Below are positions 1-11,382 of a stretch of DNA of 64,000 nt, piece after piece. The position numbers and the translations under genes are program-made. The stretch covers positions 434,001-498,000 of the forward strand of contig CP089457.1 of the NCBI GenBank assembly GCA_026636295.1. The letters run 5' to 3'. Numbering within the stretch: position 1 is the first letter of the stretch; each line of letters begins with the position of its first letter. Below the pieces are notes generated by a model. The model did not search any database. It was given only the letters and a program-made list of their open reading frames with translations, and was not told where the DNA came from. The stretch is from Medakamo hakoo (Eukaryota > Chlorophyta > Trebouxiophyceae > Coccomyxaceae).

Positions 1-191
1 GCTTCCTCAATCTACGGCGTGTGGAAGAGCAAGCAGGGCGATGGTGGGGGGCTGTCATGAGTGAGGGCGGGTGTAAAAGGCGTGGCGTCCGTCCATTTTC
101 CATGTGCCCCTGGCGGAGGGAGATGGGGGGACAGTGGAGCGAGCGCGCACGCACACTCCAGCGTTCTGCGCAGAGCATTCCTCTCGCTCGA
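1..191. other. Upstream region of PSMG2, nothing recognised
   Basis: No reading frame in this left-edge stretch resembles a known protein on either strand. It probably holds the promoter and 5' UTR of the gene that starts at 192. The CGAGCG-rich and TC-rich composition just upstream of that ATG is like the other start regions in this window. Confidence 0.4.
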
Positions 192-1222
192 ATGACGCTG
201 ACCCTGGGCCCGCCCCCACCCGGGGCCACGTCACTGGACCTGGCCGGCAAGCTGCTGGTCGTGGTGAGGGGGTTGAAGAGGGAGGGAGGGGGCGCGCCCG
301 TGCGGCCAGCAACCAGATCGGTTCCCGTCGCATGCTCCTTTGTCGCGGTCTCTCATGCCTTTCCCCCCCACGCACGCAACACACAACAGCCCGCCGTCAC
401 CATCGGCAACGTCGGCCAGCTGGCGGTGAGTGTGCAGTGCACGTGAGGCGGGCGAGCGCAGGAAAGAATTGCCGCGGCGTCGGCGTCGCCTTTTGTCGAC
501 CAATTTGGCCAGGCAAGGGGGGTGGGAAAACACCTCACCAGCCATTCCGTCTCCATCCATCCACTCCCACACATCACCACGGGCAGGCCGACCTCCTCGT
601 CACCACCCTCTCCTTACCTTCCCGCGGCCTCCTCCACGCGCCCGACCTCCTCCCCTGCCTGGGCCTGGACGCCGTGGACGACGGTGCCTTGGCGGGCGCG
701 TGCCAGCTGTACGGAAGGGACGCCGACTTGTTCGCCTTGCTCCACGTCCGGTCGCCCGCCGCTCCCGGGCGGGCAGGCGCGGCCGCGGCTTCTTTAGCGG
801 CCTGGGCCCGGGCCGCGGGCGTGAGGGGACTGCTCATCCTGGGCTCCGTGGACGCGCGGGCGCGCCAGGGCGGCGGCGGCGGGGGCGAGGGTGGCGGGCT
901 CGTCCACCGGTCGGTGCCTGGCGACTCGCCGCTCGCGGCTGCCGCGGCCGCCGCGGGCGCCTCCCTTTTGCCCGACGTGCCAGGCGACCCGCCCTTTGCC
1001 GACGGCCGCCTGCCGCCCTGGCCGCTGCTGCGGGAGTGCGGCGAAGGGAGCCCGAGCTTGCCCGCGCTTGCGCTGCTCGTTTTTGCATCGGACGGAGACA
1101 ACGGCGGGGACGCCCTTCAGCTGGTCAAGGGGGCGGCGAGCGTGTTGGAGTTGGAGGGGCGGGAGTGGAGGGCGCCGAGGAGTTGGGGCGCGGCGTTTGG
1201 GGCGGTGGGGGAAGCGATGTGA
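192..1222 (+). CDS. PSMG2: Proteasome assembly chaperone 2 (PAC2/PSMG2)
   Basis: Predicted 247 aa from three phase-0 exons: 192-263, 390-425 and 587-1222. In the family this protein pairs with PSMG1 and guides assembly of the 20S proteasome alpha ring in the cytosol or nucleus. Seen here: the family signature TIGNVGQLA at about residues 27-36 runs across the exon 2/3 junction into ADLLVTTL, as in animal PSMG2. Near the C-terminus are VFASDGDN and PRSWGAAFG, which match the conserved tail. A Gly-rich insert (about residues 120-130) and an Ala run lie between. The length is close to the usual 240-265 aa. The ATG at 192 is chosen because it gives the short N-terminus ending at a clean GTGAGG donor. 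AKR2 follows in tandem 148 bp downstream. Confidence 0.85.
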
Positions 1223-1370
1223 TGTGAAGAGAGACAGCGGACGAAAGAAAAGAATGGAGCAGGCGGCCAGGTTGGTGCGCGGACACACACGCGAGTTCCC
1301 TCACTCCACCCCTGTTTTTCACGCCCGAGCAAAAAGCACACCCCCACAACAACCCACCAACCCGCTCAGC

Positions 1371-2765
1371 ATGGCTGGTGCCCCACCCTTCGACCTGTCC
1401 GCCCTGAGCAGCGTGCTCAATGACCCCAGGTGAGTGCGTGGGGTGTGAGCGCCGCCCAAAAAACACAACGCCCGCGCTCCGCGTTCGCTGTCCGAATGCG
1501 TCCGCGCACGCCTCCGCCCCGCTCACCCGCGTCCACGCCCCTCCTCCACCCAATCAATCATCACAGCATCCGCGGCATGGCCGAGCAGATCGCCAACAAC
1601 CCGGCGTTTGCGCAAATGACGTCTGCCCTGCAGGAATCGCTGCTGGGCGGCGGCGGCGCCGCGGCTGGCGGCGGCGCACCGGCCGCTGGCGCGGCCGCCG
1701 GCGGCGCGGCTGCCGACCCGGCCCGGTACGCGGACGCCATGTCGTCCGTCCTGGGCAACCCGGAGTTCATGGCCATGGCCGAACGCCTGGGCCAGCAGAT
1801 CATGGCTGTGCGTTCTTTTTGTTTTTTCAGGGAGGGGGGTGGAGAAGAAATGCGCGGCACCAGCACAACCCCACTGGCAACACCTCTCTGCTGTCCGCCC
1901 CCGTGCGTTGCGCGGCACTCACCGAAAGACGCACGCCCACGCCAAAACACGACAGCAAGACCCGGGCATGGCCTCCTTGATGGCGTCCATGCAGTCCCAA
2001 GCCTCCGCCGCCGAGGTGGAACGCCGCCTCGAGGGGCTGAAAGCCGACCCTGACCTGGCGCCGATCATGAAAGAAATCGAGGAGGGCGGCCCCGCCGCGA
2101 TGATGAAGTACTGGGACGACCCCGCGACACTGGAAAAGCTGTCCAAAGCCATGGGGTCGGCATTTGGTCCCGGTGCGCTGGGCGGTGGCGCCGGCGCCGG
2201 CGCGGCCGCCGCGAAGGAAGAAGAGGGCGGCGGCGAGGACGACGCGGCCGACGAAGCGTTCGAAGATACCGTCCACGCCCACGCCTCCAACGGCGATGTG
2301 GACGCCCTGAAGGCGTTGCTGGACGGCAAGCCGGCCGACGAGGTCAAGGCCATGGTCAACGCCCGGGACGAGGAGGACCGGGTCCCCCTCCACTTTTCGT
2401 CGGGCTACGGCGAGCAGGCGGTCGTCGACGTCCTGATCGCCTCGGGCGCGGACGTGGACGCGGCGGACGCCAACGGCAACACGCCGCTGCACTACGCGGC
2501 CGGGTACGGGCAGCCCGCCATTGTGAAGGCGCTGCTGGCGGCGGGCGCCAAGGCGTCCGTCGAAAACGCGGACGGGAAGAGCCCGCCCGTCGTCGCGGCG
2601 CTCAACGGCGCGGACGACGTCGTCGACCTGTTTGGGCCCGAAGCGGCGGCGGCGGCGCGGGCGGCGGCGGCGGAAGTGACGGCGGCGGAAGAGAAAGAGG
2701 AGGGTGGGGACGTCAAGGCCGAGGAGGAGGAGGGCAAGGCGGAGGAGGCGGCGGCGACGGAGTGA
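1371..2765 (+). CDS. AKR2: AKR2-like ankyrin-repeat chaperone for chloroplast outer-membrane proteins
   Basis: Predicted 369 aa, exons 1371-1429, 1567-1807 and 1956-2765. Plant AKR2 is a cytosolic factor that binds nascent chloroplast outer-envelope proteins and delivers them to the plastid. Domains in order: a short N-terminal helix; STI1-like segments (about 25-110) split by Ala/Gly runs; a second STI1-type block (about 125-160) with KADPDLAPI and AAMMKYWDDP, which are highly characteristic of AKR2; an acidic linker; two ankyrin repeats with PLHFSSGYG (about 243) and TPLHYAAGYG (about 276); and a Glu/Lys-rich tail. The third exon starts at 1956 because that gives QDPGMASLM, matching the QDPxM stretch of plant AKR2. 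The gene converges with glucosidase II, with 143 bp between stop codons. Confidence 0.88.
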
Positions 2766-2908
2766 GGCACACAGAGGTGGGAGTGAGCGACCGGGTTGGG
2801 AGGCGGCGCGCGGGGGATGGCGTGGAGAGCGTTTTTTTTTTTGCAAAACAACGATGGGAAGAGTCCGGGCGCGCGCGTCTTTTCTTTGCACTCTCTATCC
2901 GCCCGCCC

Positions 2909-5900
2909 TCAAGCCGTCGCGGCCGGCGCGCCCCCACCACCACTGCCACCACCCTTGCCGGCCTTGCCGGCCCTGACCACGACGCTCCAGTCGCCCGTCG
3001 CTTTCAGGTCGGGCTTGCGCAGGACGAGGGCGACGCCGGGGGGCGAGTCTTCCCGCAAGAACAGCGGGCCGGGCGCCGCGTCGATGGTGGAGGGCGAGCC
3101 CTCACAGCCCGCCGTGCACACGGCGTGCAGGGGTTTGGCAGCCTTGCCCAGCCCGGCGGCCGGGTGGCCGAGGATCACGACCCGCCCGACCACGACGTCC
3201 GAGGTGAAGCGCCCGCCCGGCGGGATGGACCCGACGGCCGCGTCGGCGGGCGGCGGCGCCGCCACGGACGTCAGCACGCCCTCCCCCTCCTTTTTCAGGT
3301 CGAAGCAGATGCGGCGGTGGGCGTACACGCCGCGCGCAAACGCAAACGACCGGCCGTCGTCCAGGTACAGGTCCCCGCACGCCGCCCCGTCCTGGTCCAG
3401 GGCCACGACGAGGGTCAGCGGGTCCTTGGCCGCCGCGGCGGAGGACCGCCGGGCGCGCTCCCGCAAGGGAACGATGAACCCGCCGCGCAGCCAGGCGGGC
3501 GTCTCGCCGTACCCGGCCTTCACGTCCGCCCAGCCGCCGCCGCTGCCGGGAGCCGACACGACGACGCCCGTCGCCGCGTCGTACCAGACGGCCGAGGGCG
3601 GCAGGTACGCCCGGCGGGGCGTGATGCGGGCCTCGACCGGTTTCGACGCCTGGTCGTCCGGGGCCGGCGACAGGATGGGCGCGGCGAGCAGGGCGGGGCC
3701 GAGCAAAAACTGGTCGTCCGCGTCGACCGCCTCCGGCTCGATGCCGGGGAACTCCCACCAGGTGGGGCGCATCACCGGCGCGCCCGTCGCGTTGGCCTCC
3801 CTGAACAGGGTGTAGATGTACGGCAGGAGGCGGTAGCGGGACCGGATGGCGGACCGAATGGCGGCCGTGTGGGGCGCGCCGGCCAGCCAGGGCTCGCGGC
3901 GCGGCGCGTCGAGGTGGGCGTGCCCCCGGAAAAACGGCTGCAGCGCGGCGGCCTGGTACCAGCGCACCAGGAGTTCGGGCGCCGGGTCGCCGAAGAACCC
4001 GCCGACGTCCGCGCCCGAGTTGGGCAGGCCCGCCAAGCCCAGCGACAGCAGCATGGGGATGGACGCGCGCAGGTGGGCCCAGTCGGCGGAGTTGTCGCCC
4101 GTCCACACGGGGCCGACCGTCTGCGTGCCCGCGAAAAACGCGCGGGACAGGACAAACGGCCGGTCGCCGTCGCTGCCAAACGCTTTGCGGCCCCGCTGGA
4201 TGAGGCCCTGCGCCGTGGCGGCGTGGTACCAAAACCCGTACTGGTTGTGCAGGACCCGGTGCTCCCAGTTGCCGGTGTGCAGTGCGTCCTTGGGCATCGT
4301 GATTTCCGGGCCGTTAAAGACGGACGGTTCGTTCATGTCGTTCCAGATGTACAGGTCGGGCGTGGACCCGGCGTACGCGTCCAGCGCGAACCGGCCGGCC
4401 CACCAGTCGCGGACGGGGGTGGAGGTGACGTCCAAGTAGGCCGACGACCCGGGCCAGCACCAGCCGTCGAAGTCGGCGCTCCCGCCCTTCGCCTTGACGA
4501 AGTGGCCGGCCTTGGCCGCGGCCTTGTACAGCGCCCACTCGTCGTCGCGCTTGATGTGCGGGTCGACGATGGCGACGGCCTTGCGCCCGCGGGACGCGAC
4601 GTCGTCCAGCATGGCTTTAGGGGTGGGGAAGTACGTCTTGTCCCAGGTGAAGTAGCGTTTGCCTGCGGGAGGGGGGGGGGGGAGAGGATGCGCGGATGGA
4701 GGGAGAGTGAAGGTTGGGACAGGTGGAGCGCGGCATGGGGTGGAGCACGGCGCGGGCCGCGTTTTTTCCCCCGCCGCTCGCCCTCCCTCCCCCACACCAC
4801 CCCCCAACCCCTCTCTCACCATCCGTGTGCTCGATGTCCAGCCAGATGACGTCGTACGGGATGTCGTGCGCGTCGAAACCGCCGTCCACGGCTTTGACGT
4901 CGTCCTCATCCTTGTAATTCCACCGGCACTGGTGGTAGCCGAGCGAGAACAGTTGGGGCAGGGCGGTCGGGCCGGAGACGCGCGCGAGCTGGCGCGCGAC
5001 GTCGGCGGGCGACGGGCCCGGGAACAGAAAGAGGTCCAGGACGCCTGCTTCCGCGATCCACCGGGTGTGGGGGGGGCCGGCCCGGCCGGACGGGCGCACG
5101 AGGTCCACCCACATCTCCGCCGCGTTCAGCCACAGGGCGCCGACGGTGGTCGGACGGCCGCCCTCCCTGCCGCCGCCGTGGGGCGCGTGCGCGATCACGG
5201 CTGGAATGGAGCCGTACAGACCAAAGTTGGAGTCGGCCTCGTACTCAAAGACGTCCAGGTTGTACAGGCGGTACGGTTCGGCCTCTACCGTCGCGCTCGC
5301 GTTGTTCGGGTCGGGCCCGGCCGTCGGGCGCAGCGACGCCGGCGCGGCGCGTTCGGGCAGGCCAAACAGGGACGCGCCCGGCGCAAAGCCCAGGTCAAAC
5401 GCCACCGCTTGCGGGCCTTTCGACCGGTCGTCCGTGTGCCCTTTCCAGGTCTCGGCCCACGTCTCGTTTTCGGCCGGGGCTGGGCGCAGGGGTTGCACGT
5501 CGAAAAAGCCGCCGCCGTTGAAGGTGATGGCGGCGTCAGGGGCCGACGCGGAGGAGGGCGGGCCACCACTGCCCAAGTGCAGGCTCAGCGCAAAGGGCGC
5601 GTAATCGATGGTCACCCAGCCGGCCGCGCCGGCGGAGGTGGGTGGCAGGGCGAGGACGGCGCGGCTCGCGCCCGGGCGGGCGGTCGAGCCGGGGCCCCAC
5701 GCCGCGCCCCAGGCGGCCTCCAGATCCGGCGGCGTGACGCCGGGCACTTCATACCGCCCCGCCGCCGCGGTTTTCGACAATTCCGTCGCGTGGACGCGCA
5801 CCGCGCCCGCGTAGGCCGTCACAGTCAAGCTCAGCGCGCCGGTCGTGCCGGGCGGCGGCGGCGCGACGGGCGTGAGCGTGGCGGTGAAGGCGTGCTTGGA

Positions 5901-6259
5901 CAGGGATGGCTTGGTTAGGGTGTAGGCCGGGCCGGGGACGCCGCGCTTGGCTGCACAAAAACCGGAGTCGGAGCATTTCTGTTTTGATGGGGGTGGGCGG
6001 GGAGAGTGCGGGGGATGGAGGGAATGGGGGTGAGTTCGAAGGACGGTCCGGAAAAGAATGAATGGCCCTTGCTCCCTGCGAATCCCACGGCCACGCCGGC
6101 CTTCATCCTCCGTGCACACCCCACCCAGCCATGATCCAGGCCATTGAGACCCAGCCCAGACACCGGGCGCACCTTGAAATCTTCTGCTTTGAAGGCGGCG
6201 GCCGGAGGCGCGGCGCAGAGCGCGAGCAGCGCCACGAGCGCGGCAGCCGACAGGCGCAT
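2909..6259 (-). CDS. GANAB: Glucosidase II catalytic alpha subunit (GH31)
   Basis: Predicted 999 aa, minus-strand exons 6259-6173, 5978-4820 and 4662-2909. The enzyme trims the two inner glucoses from N-glycans in the ER lumen and so drives calnexin-type quality control. Seen here: an N-terminal hydrophobic signal peptide (about 1-22); the Cys-containing segment KCSDSGFC at the start of exon 2; DVIWLDIEHTDG running across the intron into KRYFTWD; the GH31 nucleophile motif WNDMNEPSVF (about 520); the region TGDNSADWAHL that carries the acid/base Asp (about 605); and GGFFGDP followed by a His-rich active-site segment. There is no ER-retention signal on the alpha subunit; the family is retained by its beta subunit. 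It starts head-to-head with CAND1, 263 bp away. Confidence 0.93.
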
Positions 6260-6414
6260 GGCGGGATGTGGGCACTGTCCTCCGCTCGCAGCGGGCTGGT
6301 CGATGTCCCTGGGGCGGGTCAGGGACCACGGCGCGCGTGTGTGTGCGTGTGTGGGTCCCGCGGGCGCGCCCCCCTGCTTCGTCGCGAAGAGAGAGAAAAA
6401 TTCGCTTGTGCTTT

Positions 6415-6436
6415 CGCGAGCGCGCGCGCGCTCGCG
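6415..6436. promoter_or_regulatory. 22-bp perfect palindrome in shared GANAB/CAND1 spacer
   Basis: A perfect inverted repeat made of CGCGAG, alternating CG, and CTCGCG lies near the middle of the 263-bp spacer between two divergent start codons (6259 and 6523). It could be a binding site for a dimeric regulator or simply a CG-rich low-complexity run. The flanks are TC-rich, like the other shared start regions here. Function is inference only. Confidence 0.3.
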
Positions 6437-6522
6437 TCCCTCTCACTGTCTCCTTTTCTCTTTCTTTCTCCACGGCGCGCCCAGGCGCGCCCTGCGAACG
6501 AAAACCACCCATTGCCTCCATC

Positions 6523-9500
6523 ATGGCCGCCGCCACAACCCGCCCCACCGTGCAGGGCTGCCTGGAAAAGCTGCGCAACCCGGACAAGGTGCGGTTTGCG
6601 TTTTGTTTTGCTTCGGCCAGGCGCGCTCGTCTTTTCCCATGCGCTCACGCGTCAGTCCCTCCCCACCCTTCAACAGGACTACCGCTACATGGCCCTGTCC
6701 GACCTGGAAGGCCTGTTGGACCCGGAGTCTGCTGCGGCCGCGTTGCCGGGCGGCGCGGCTGCTGCGGCGGCCGCTGCGGCCGCTGCGGTGCACGCGCCCG
6801 CGCCGGGCTCGCAGGGCTCCCAACAACAGCCCGGCGGCAACAAAGCGCTGGACGACGCGGCCCAGGCCGCGCTGGCGGCCGCTGTCGTGGAGCGCCTGGG
6901 AGACGCGTCCGCGGACGTGGCGGCGCAGGCGGTGAAATGGTAGGAGCATCGGTTTTTTTTTTCCACGACGAATGCCTCTTCGCGGGTTGACCCGCGCCCG
7001 GCCCTTTCTCACCCTCAACCCAACCCACACTCACACCCCAGCCTGCGCGTCGTCATCCGTCACCTGGCCGCCCCACGCGCGGGTGCCGCGCTCGCCGCCC
7101 TAGCCGACCTGCTGGGCGGCCGCGACGAGAAGCAGCGCGAGGTCGCCGCGCTGGCCATCCAGGCCGTCGCGGCGGACGACCGGCCGGGACCCGGCCGCGC
7201 GGTCGTGGACGAGGCCCTGGTGTCTGAACTGCTGCCCCGCATGGTGGCGATTGCCGAGAAAAAGGTGAGGCCAGGGAGAGAGGGTCGGAAAACACCGATC
7301 GGGTCGACGCGCGCGCCTCGCGCGGTGCCTCCTCCCTTCGCGCAACCCCCTCCATCCGCGTCTGTCAATCACACACCATCATCCACGCACAGGACCCCGT
7401 CGACTCGGTCACCGCCGCCCTGGACGCCGTCCACGAAGTCATCGCCCGCCACGGCCACTTAGCCTCCGCCCAGCACGCGTCCTTGACGGCGTGCCTGCTG
7501 GACGCGCTGGCGGACCCGCGCGCGGGCCCCCGCCGCCGCGCGACCGCCGGCCTCGCCGCGCTCTCGGCCTCCCTGGACGACGCGGCCCTCGGCGCGGCCG
7601 TCGACGCGCTGCTGGGCCGCGTCGAGGCGGCGTTGACCTCGGCCGGTGGAGCGGCCGTCCACACGGACGTGACGCGCGGCCAGGTGTCGGCGTTGAGCGC
7701 GCTGGCCCGCGCGGCCGGGTGGCGGTGGGGCGGCGCGCGCGTCGGCCGCGCGGTGCCCGCCCTCCTCTCCGTCCTGGCCGCGCCAGGGGAAGACCCGCCC
7801 GACGACGACCGGCGCGAGGCAGCCTTGCACGCCCTGGAAGCCTTGGCCCTGCGCGTCCCCGCCGCCCTGGCCTCCCCACCGCACGCGGCGCCCGTCCTGG
7901 AAGCGGCCGGGGCCGCGCTGAAGCACGACCCGAATTTCTGCGACGACGACGAGGGTGAGGATGACGAGGGCATGTCCGGCGACGACGGCGGCCTCGACGG
8001 AGGCGGCGGCGACGACGACGACGGCCTGCTCGACGAGGACGAAGACGACGCCTACTCCATCGACGACGCGGACACGGCCTGGAAAGTCCGGCGCGCGGGC
8101 GCGCGCCTGCTCGCCGCGCTCGCCGGCGCGGCCGCGCACGAGGGCCGCCTGGGCGAGGCGTACCCGGCCATCGCGCCCCGCCTGGTCTCCCGCTTCAACG
8201 AGCGGGAGGAAGCCGTCAAGGCAGACGTGTTTGGAGCGTACGCGGACGTTGTGCGGCTGGTGGGCGCGGAAGTGGCCGCGACCGCCGCCGCCAGCGCGGC
8301 CGCGGCCGCGGCCGCGGGCGGGAGCCAGGCGCAGGCCGCGGCCGCCACGCCCTCCACCGCCTCTGCCCTCGCGTCCGACGTGCCCTCCGTCGCCCGGGCC
8401 GCCGCCCGCCAGCTGAAAGCCCGGTCCCCGCTCGCGCGCCAGGGCGCGCTGGGCGTGGCTGCCTCCCTCATCCCCGTCGTCCCCGACGCCGTCGCCGCCG
8501 TCGCGCCCGGGTCGTTGCTGCCGGGTATGCTGGCGGCCCTGCGCGACGGCGCGGGCGGTGGCGCGGCGGCGGCGGCGGCGAGCGCGGGCGGCGTGCAAGT
8601 CGCGGCGGCGGCGGCGCTCCGCGCTGCCCTCTCCTCGCCGTCCCCCGCCGCGCCCGACGCCTGGCGCCCGCACGCCGCTTCGATCGCGGCCGCCTTGGCC
8701 GCCGCGGCGGGCGAGCGGTACTACAAACTGGCCGCGGAAGCCCTGCGGGCGGGCGAAGCCCTGGCGCGCGTGCTGCGCCCGGACGCGGCGGTGGCCGCTG
8801 TCGGGTCGGGCGCCGCTCCCCCGCCCGGCACGGACGCTGCGTCCATCGCGCCCGCCGCCCGTCCTTTGCTGGCCGCCGCGGCGGCCCGCCTGGCGTCGCC
8901 GGACGTGGACGCAGAAGTCCGCGAAGCCGCCATCGGGACGGCGGCGGCCCTGCTGTCGCGGGCGGGGAAGGACGCCCTCGCGCCCGACGCGCCGCCCGTC
9001 CTGGCCTCGCTCGTCGCCGCCTTGGGCTCCGAAGCCACGCGCGCGCCCGCCGCCCGGGCGCTGGGCGCGTTGGCGCGTTCCCCTGCCGGTCCCCCCCTGG
9101 ACCCGGCCGCCCTGGCGCCCGCGGCCGAGGCGCTGACGGGGTTCCTGAGACTCGAGTCGCGGCCGCTGCGCGTCGCGGCGCTGGGCGCGCTGCGCGCTCT
9201 GGCCGGCGGCCACGCCGACGGCGCGCCGCCCGCCTTGACGCCCGCCGCGGCGGCGGCCGCTGCTGAAGCCGCCGCCCCACTCATCGGCGGCGGCGACCTG
9301 GGCCTGGCCGCGCCCGCCTTGGTCCTGGCCAGCGCGCTGTTGGCCTTGCCCGGCGCCGCCCCGGCCGTCGCGGCGGCTGCCTCTCCGCCCGCCCTCGCCC
9401 TGGCCACGCACCCGCTGCTGCAGGGCCCCGCCCTCGCGGCGTTGCGTTCTTACTTGGCGTCCCTGTTACGTGCCAAAGCGGCGGGCGGCCCGGAGCTGGT

Positions 9501-11172
9501 GGCGTCCCTGCTGGCGGCCGGGCGCTCGCCGGGCGTCAGCCGCGCGGGCCAAGCCGCTGTCGCCAAGTGCGTCGCGACTTTGTGCGTCACCGGCGGCCCG
9601 GGCCTGCTGGACCCGACGGTGAACGCTCTGCTGGGTGAAGCTGCGGGCCGTGGGAGTGGGAATGGCGGCGGTGGGGCCGCGTCGGCCGGCGAACTGGCGG
9701 GCCGCGGCCCGCGCAAGGCCGGCAAAGCGTCGGCGTCGGCGACCGCGCCGGCGTCTGCGACCGCGGCCGCGGCGTCCGCCTCGCCCGCCGACCCGGCGTC
9801 CGCCCGCCTGGCCCTGCTGTGCATCGGCGAGGTCGGCAAGGCCGCCGACCTGTCTGGAGTGCCCGCCCTGGCCCCCACGCTCATGGGCGCGCTGGGCGAC
9901 GCGGCCGAGGACGTGGCAGCCGCGGCGGCCTCGGCCCTGGGCGGCGCGGCCGTCCGCGCGCCGTCCGCCCTGCTGCCGGGCCTGCTGGCCTCTGTCCGGG
10001 CCGGCGCCGGCGGCGCCCGCGGCCAGTACCTGCTGCTGACCGCGGTCAACGGCGCCATCTCCGGCCTGGACGCCGCGGGCGGTGGGGTGGACGGGTCGGC
10101 GACGGCCGACGCGGCCGACCCGAGCGCCGCGCGCCCGCTGCCTCCCCCCCTCCCGCCCGCCCTCCTGGACGATGTGCGGGCGCTGCTGCTGTCCTCCGCC
10201 GAAACCGCGTCCGACGGCGAAGTCCGCGCCGCCGCCGCCGAAGGCCTGGGCCACCTCGCCCGCCTGGACCCGGCCTCGGTGCTGCCGGCGTTGCTCTCCG
10301 CGGCCGACGCGCCCGCGCCCGCGCTGCGCGCCGCCGCCGTCACCGCCGCCCGCCACGCCGTCCCCGCCGCGCCGGGCCACCACGCCGTCGAAGCCGCCCT
10401 GGCCGGTGGCCCCCTCGTCCGCCTGCTGCGCCTGGCCGGCGACCCGGACCACACCGTCCGCCAGGCGGCTGTGTCCGCCCTGGCCGCGGCCGCGCACCAC
10501 CGCCCGGCCCTGGTCGCCCGCCACTTGCGTGAGGCGGGGCCCGGCGGCGCGCCCTCCCTCATGGACTTGTTGCTGGCCGCGACGACCGTCGACCCAACCC
10601 TGATCCGGGAAGTGGATTTGGGCCCGTTCAAGCACCGCATCGACGACGGCCTGGACTTGCGGAAAGCCGCGTACGAGTGCCTCGACGGCTTGCTGGACCG
10701 CCCGGCGACGCGGGCGGCCCTGGACGCGCCCGCGGCCCTCGCCCGCCTGGAAGCGGGCCTGGCCGACCACCCGGACGTCAAGCTGCCGTGCCAGCTGCTG
10801 CTGGTCAAGCTGGCGGCGGCCGCGCCGGCCGCGACGCGCGAAGCGGTGGAGCGTTTACTGCCGCCGTTGGACGCCGCCGTCACGGCCCGCCCGCCGCCTT
10901 CCGCCGTCCAGCAAGAAGTCGACCGGGCAGACGACCTAGCCCGCGCGGCCCTGCGCGCCGTCGACGCCCTGGGCCGCGTCCCCGGCGTGGCGGCCACGCC
11001 CGCCTACCGCTCGTACGTGGCCGGCCTGGCCGCCGGCCCTGCCGCTGCCAAGTGGGCGGCCGTGCGGGAGGAAGGGCGGACGGCCGACCTGGGCGGTGCG
11101 TACGGCGGTGGTGGGGCGGGCGGCGGGGCGGCTGGCGGTGGCGGCGGCGCCGAGGCCATGGATACGACCTGA
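6523..11172 (+). CDS. CAND1: CAND1/TIP120, cullin-associated exchange factor
   Basis: Predicted 1443 aa, exons 6523-6588, 6677-6939, 7042-7264 and 7393-11172. The four exons are joined by three introns, all in the first 0.9 kb. CAND1 is a HEAT-repeat solenoid that binds un-neddylated cullin-RBX1 and swaps substrate receptors on SCF-type ligases. Seen here: N-terminal KDYRYMALSDLEGLL and AVKCLRVVIRHL; DPNF followed by an acidic loop (about 365-405); TAWKVRRAGARLL (about 412); FNEREEAVKADVFGAY (about 453); and the C-terminal LGPFKHRIDDGLDLRKAAYE (about 1257). The last residues are MDTT, close to MDTS in animal CAND1. It is about 200 aa longer than the usual 1230 aa because of Ala/Gly-rich loops between HEAT repeats. 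Confidence 0.94.
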
Positions 11173-11382
11173 GAGATTTTTTTGGGTGGCTCCACTGGAT
11201 GGATGGGTGTTTCTTCTTTCGGGTGCGTTTTGCTTTCTTTTTCCTCTCATCTTCCTTTCCCCCTGCCTGAGTGAGCGTGGAGTGCGATTTGTGCTGTGTT
11301 CAGTTTCTTCTTTGATCCGTGCGTTCGCGTGGAGAGGAGCGTGTGCAACAAAAAATCTGGTTTTCGGACAACAACAAAAAAT

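Noticed and set aside
7459-9411. Long open frames antisense and out of frame to CAND1 (and similar ones opposite FPGS, lipase, ADCS and the amino-acid transporter)
   Set aside because: They are produced by high GC and codon bias, encode Arg/Gly/Ala-rich low-complexity peptides without known motifs, and overlap strongly supported genes.
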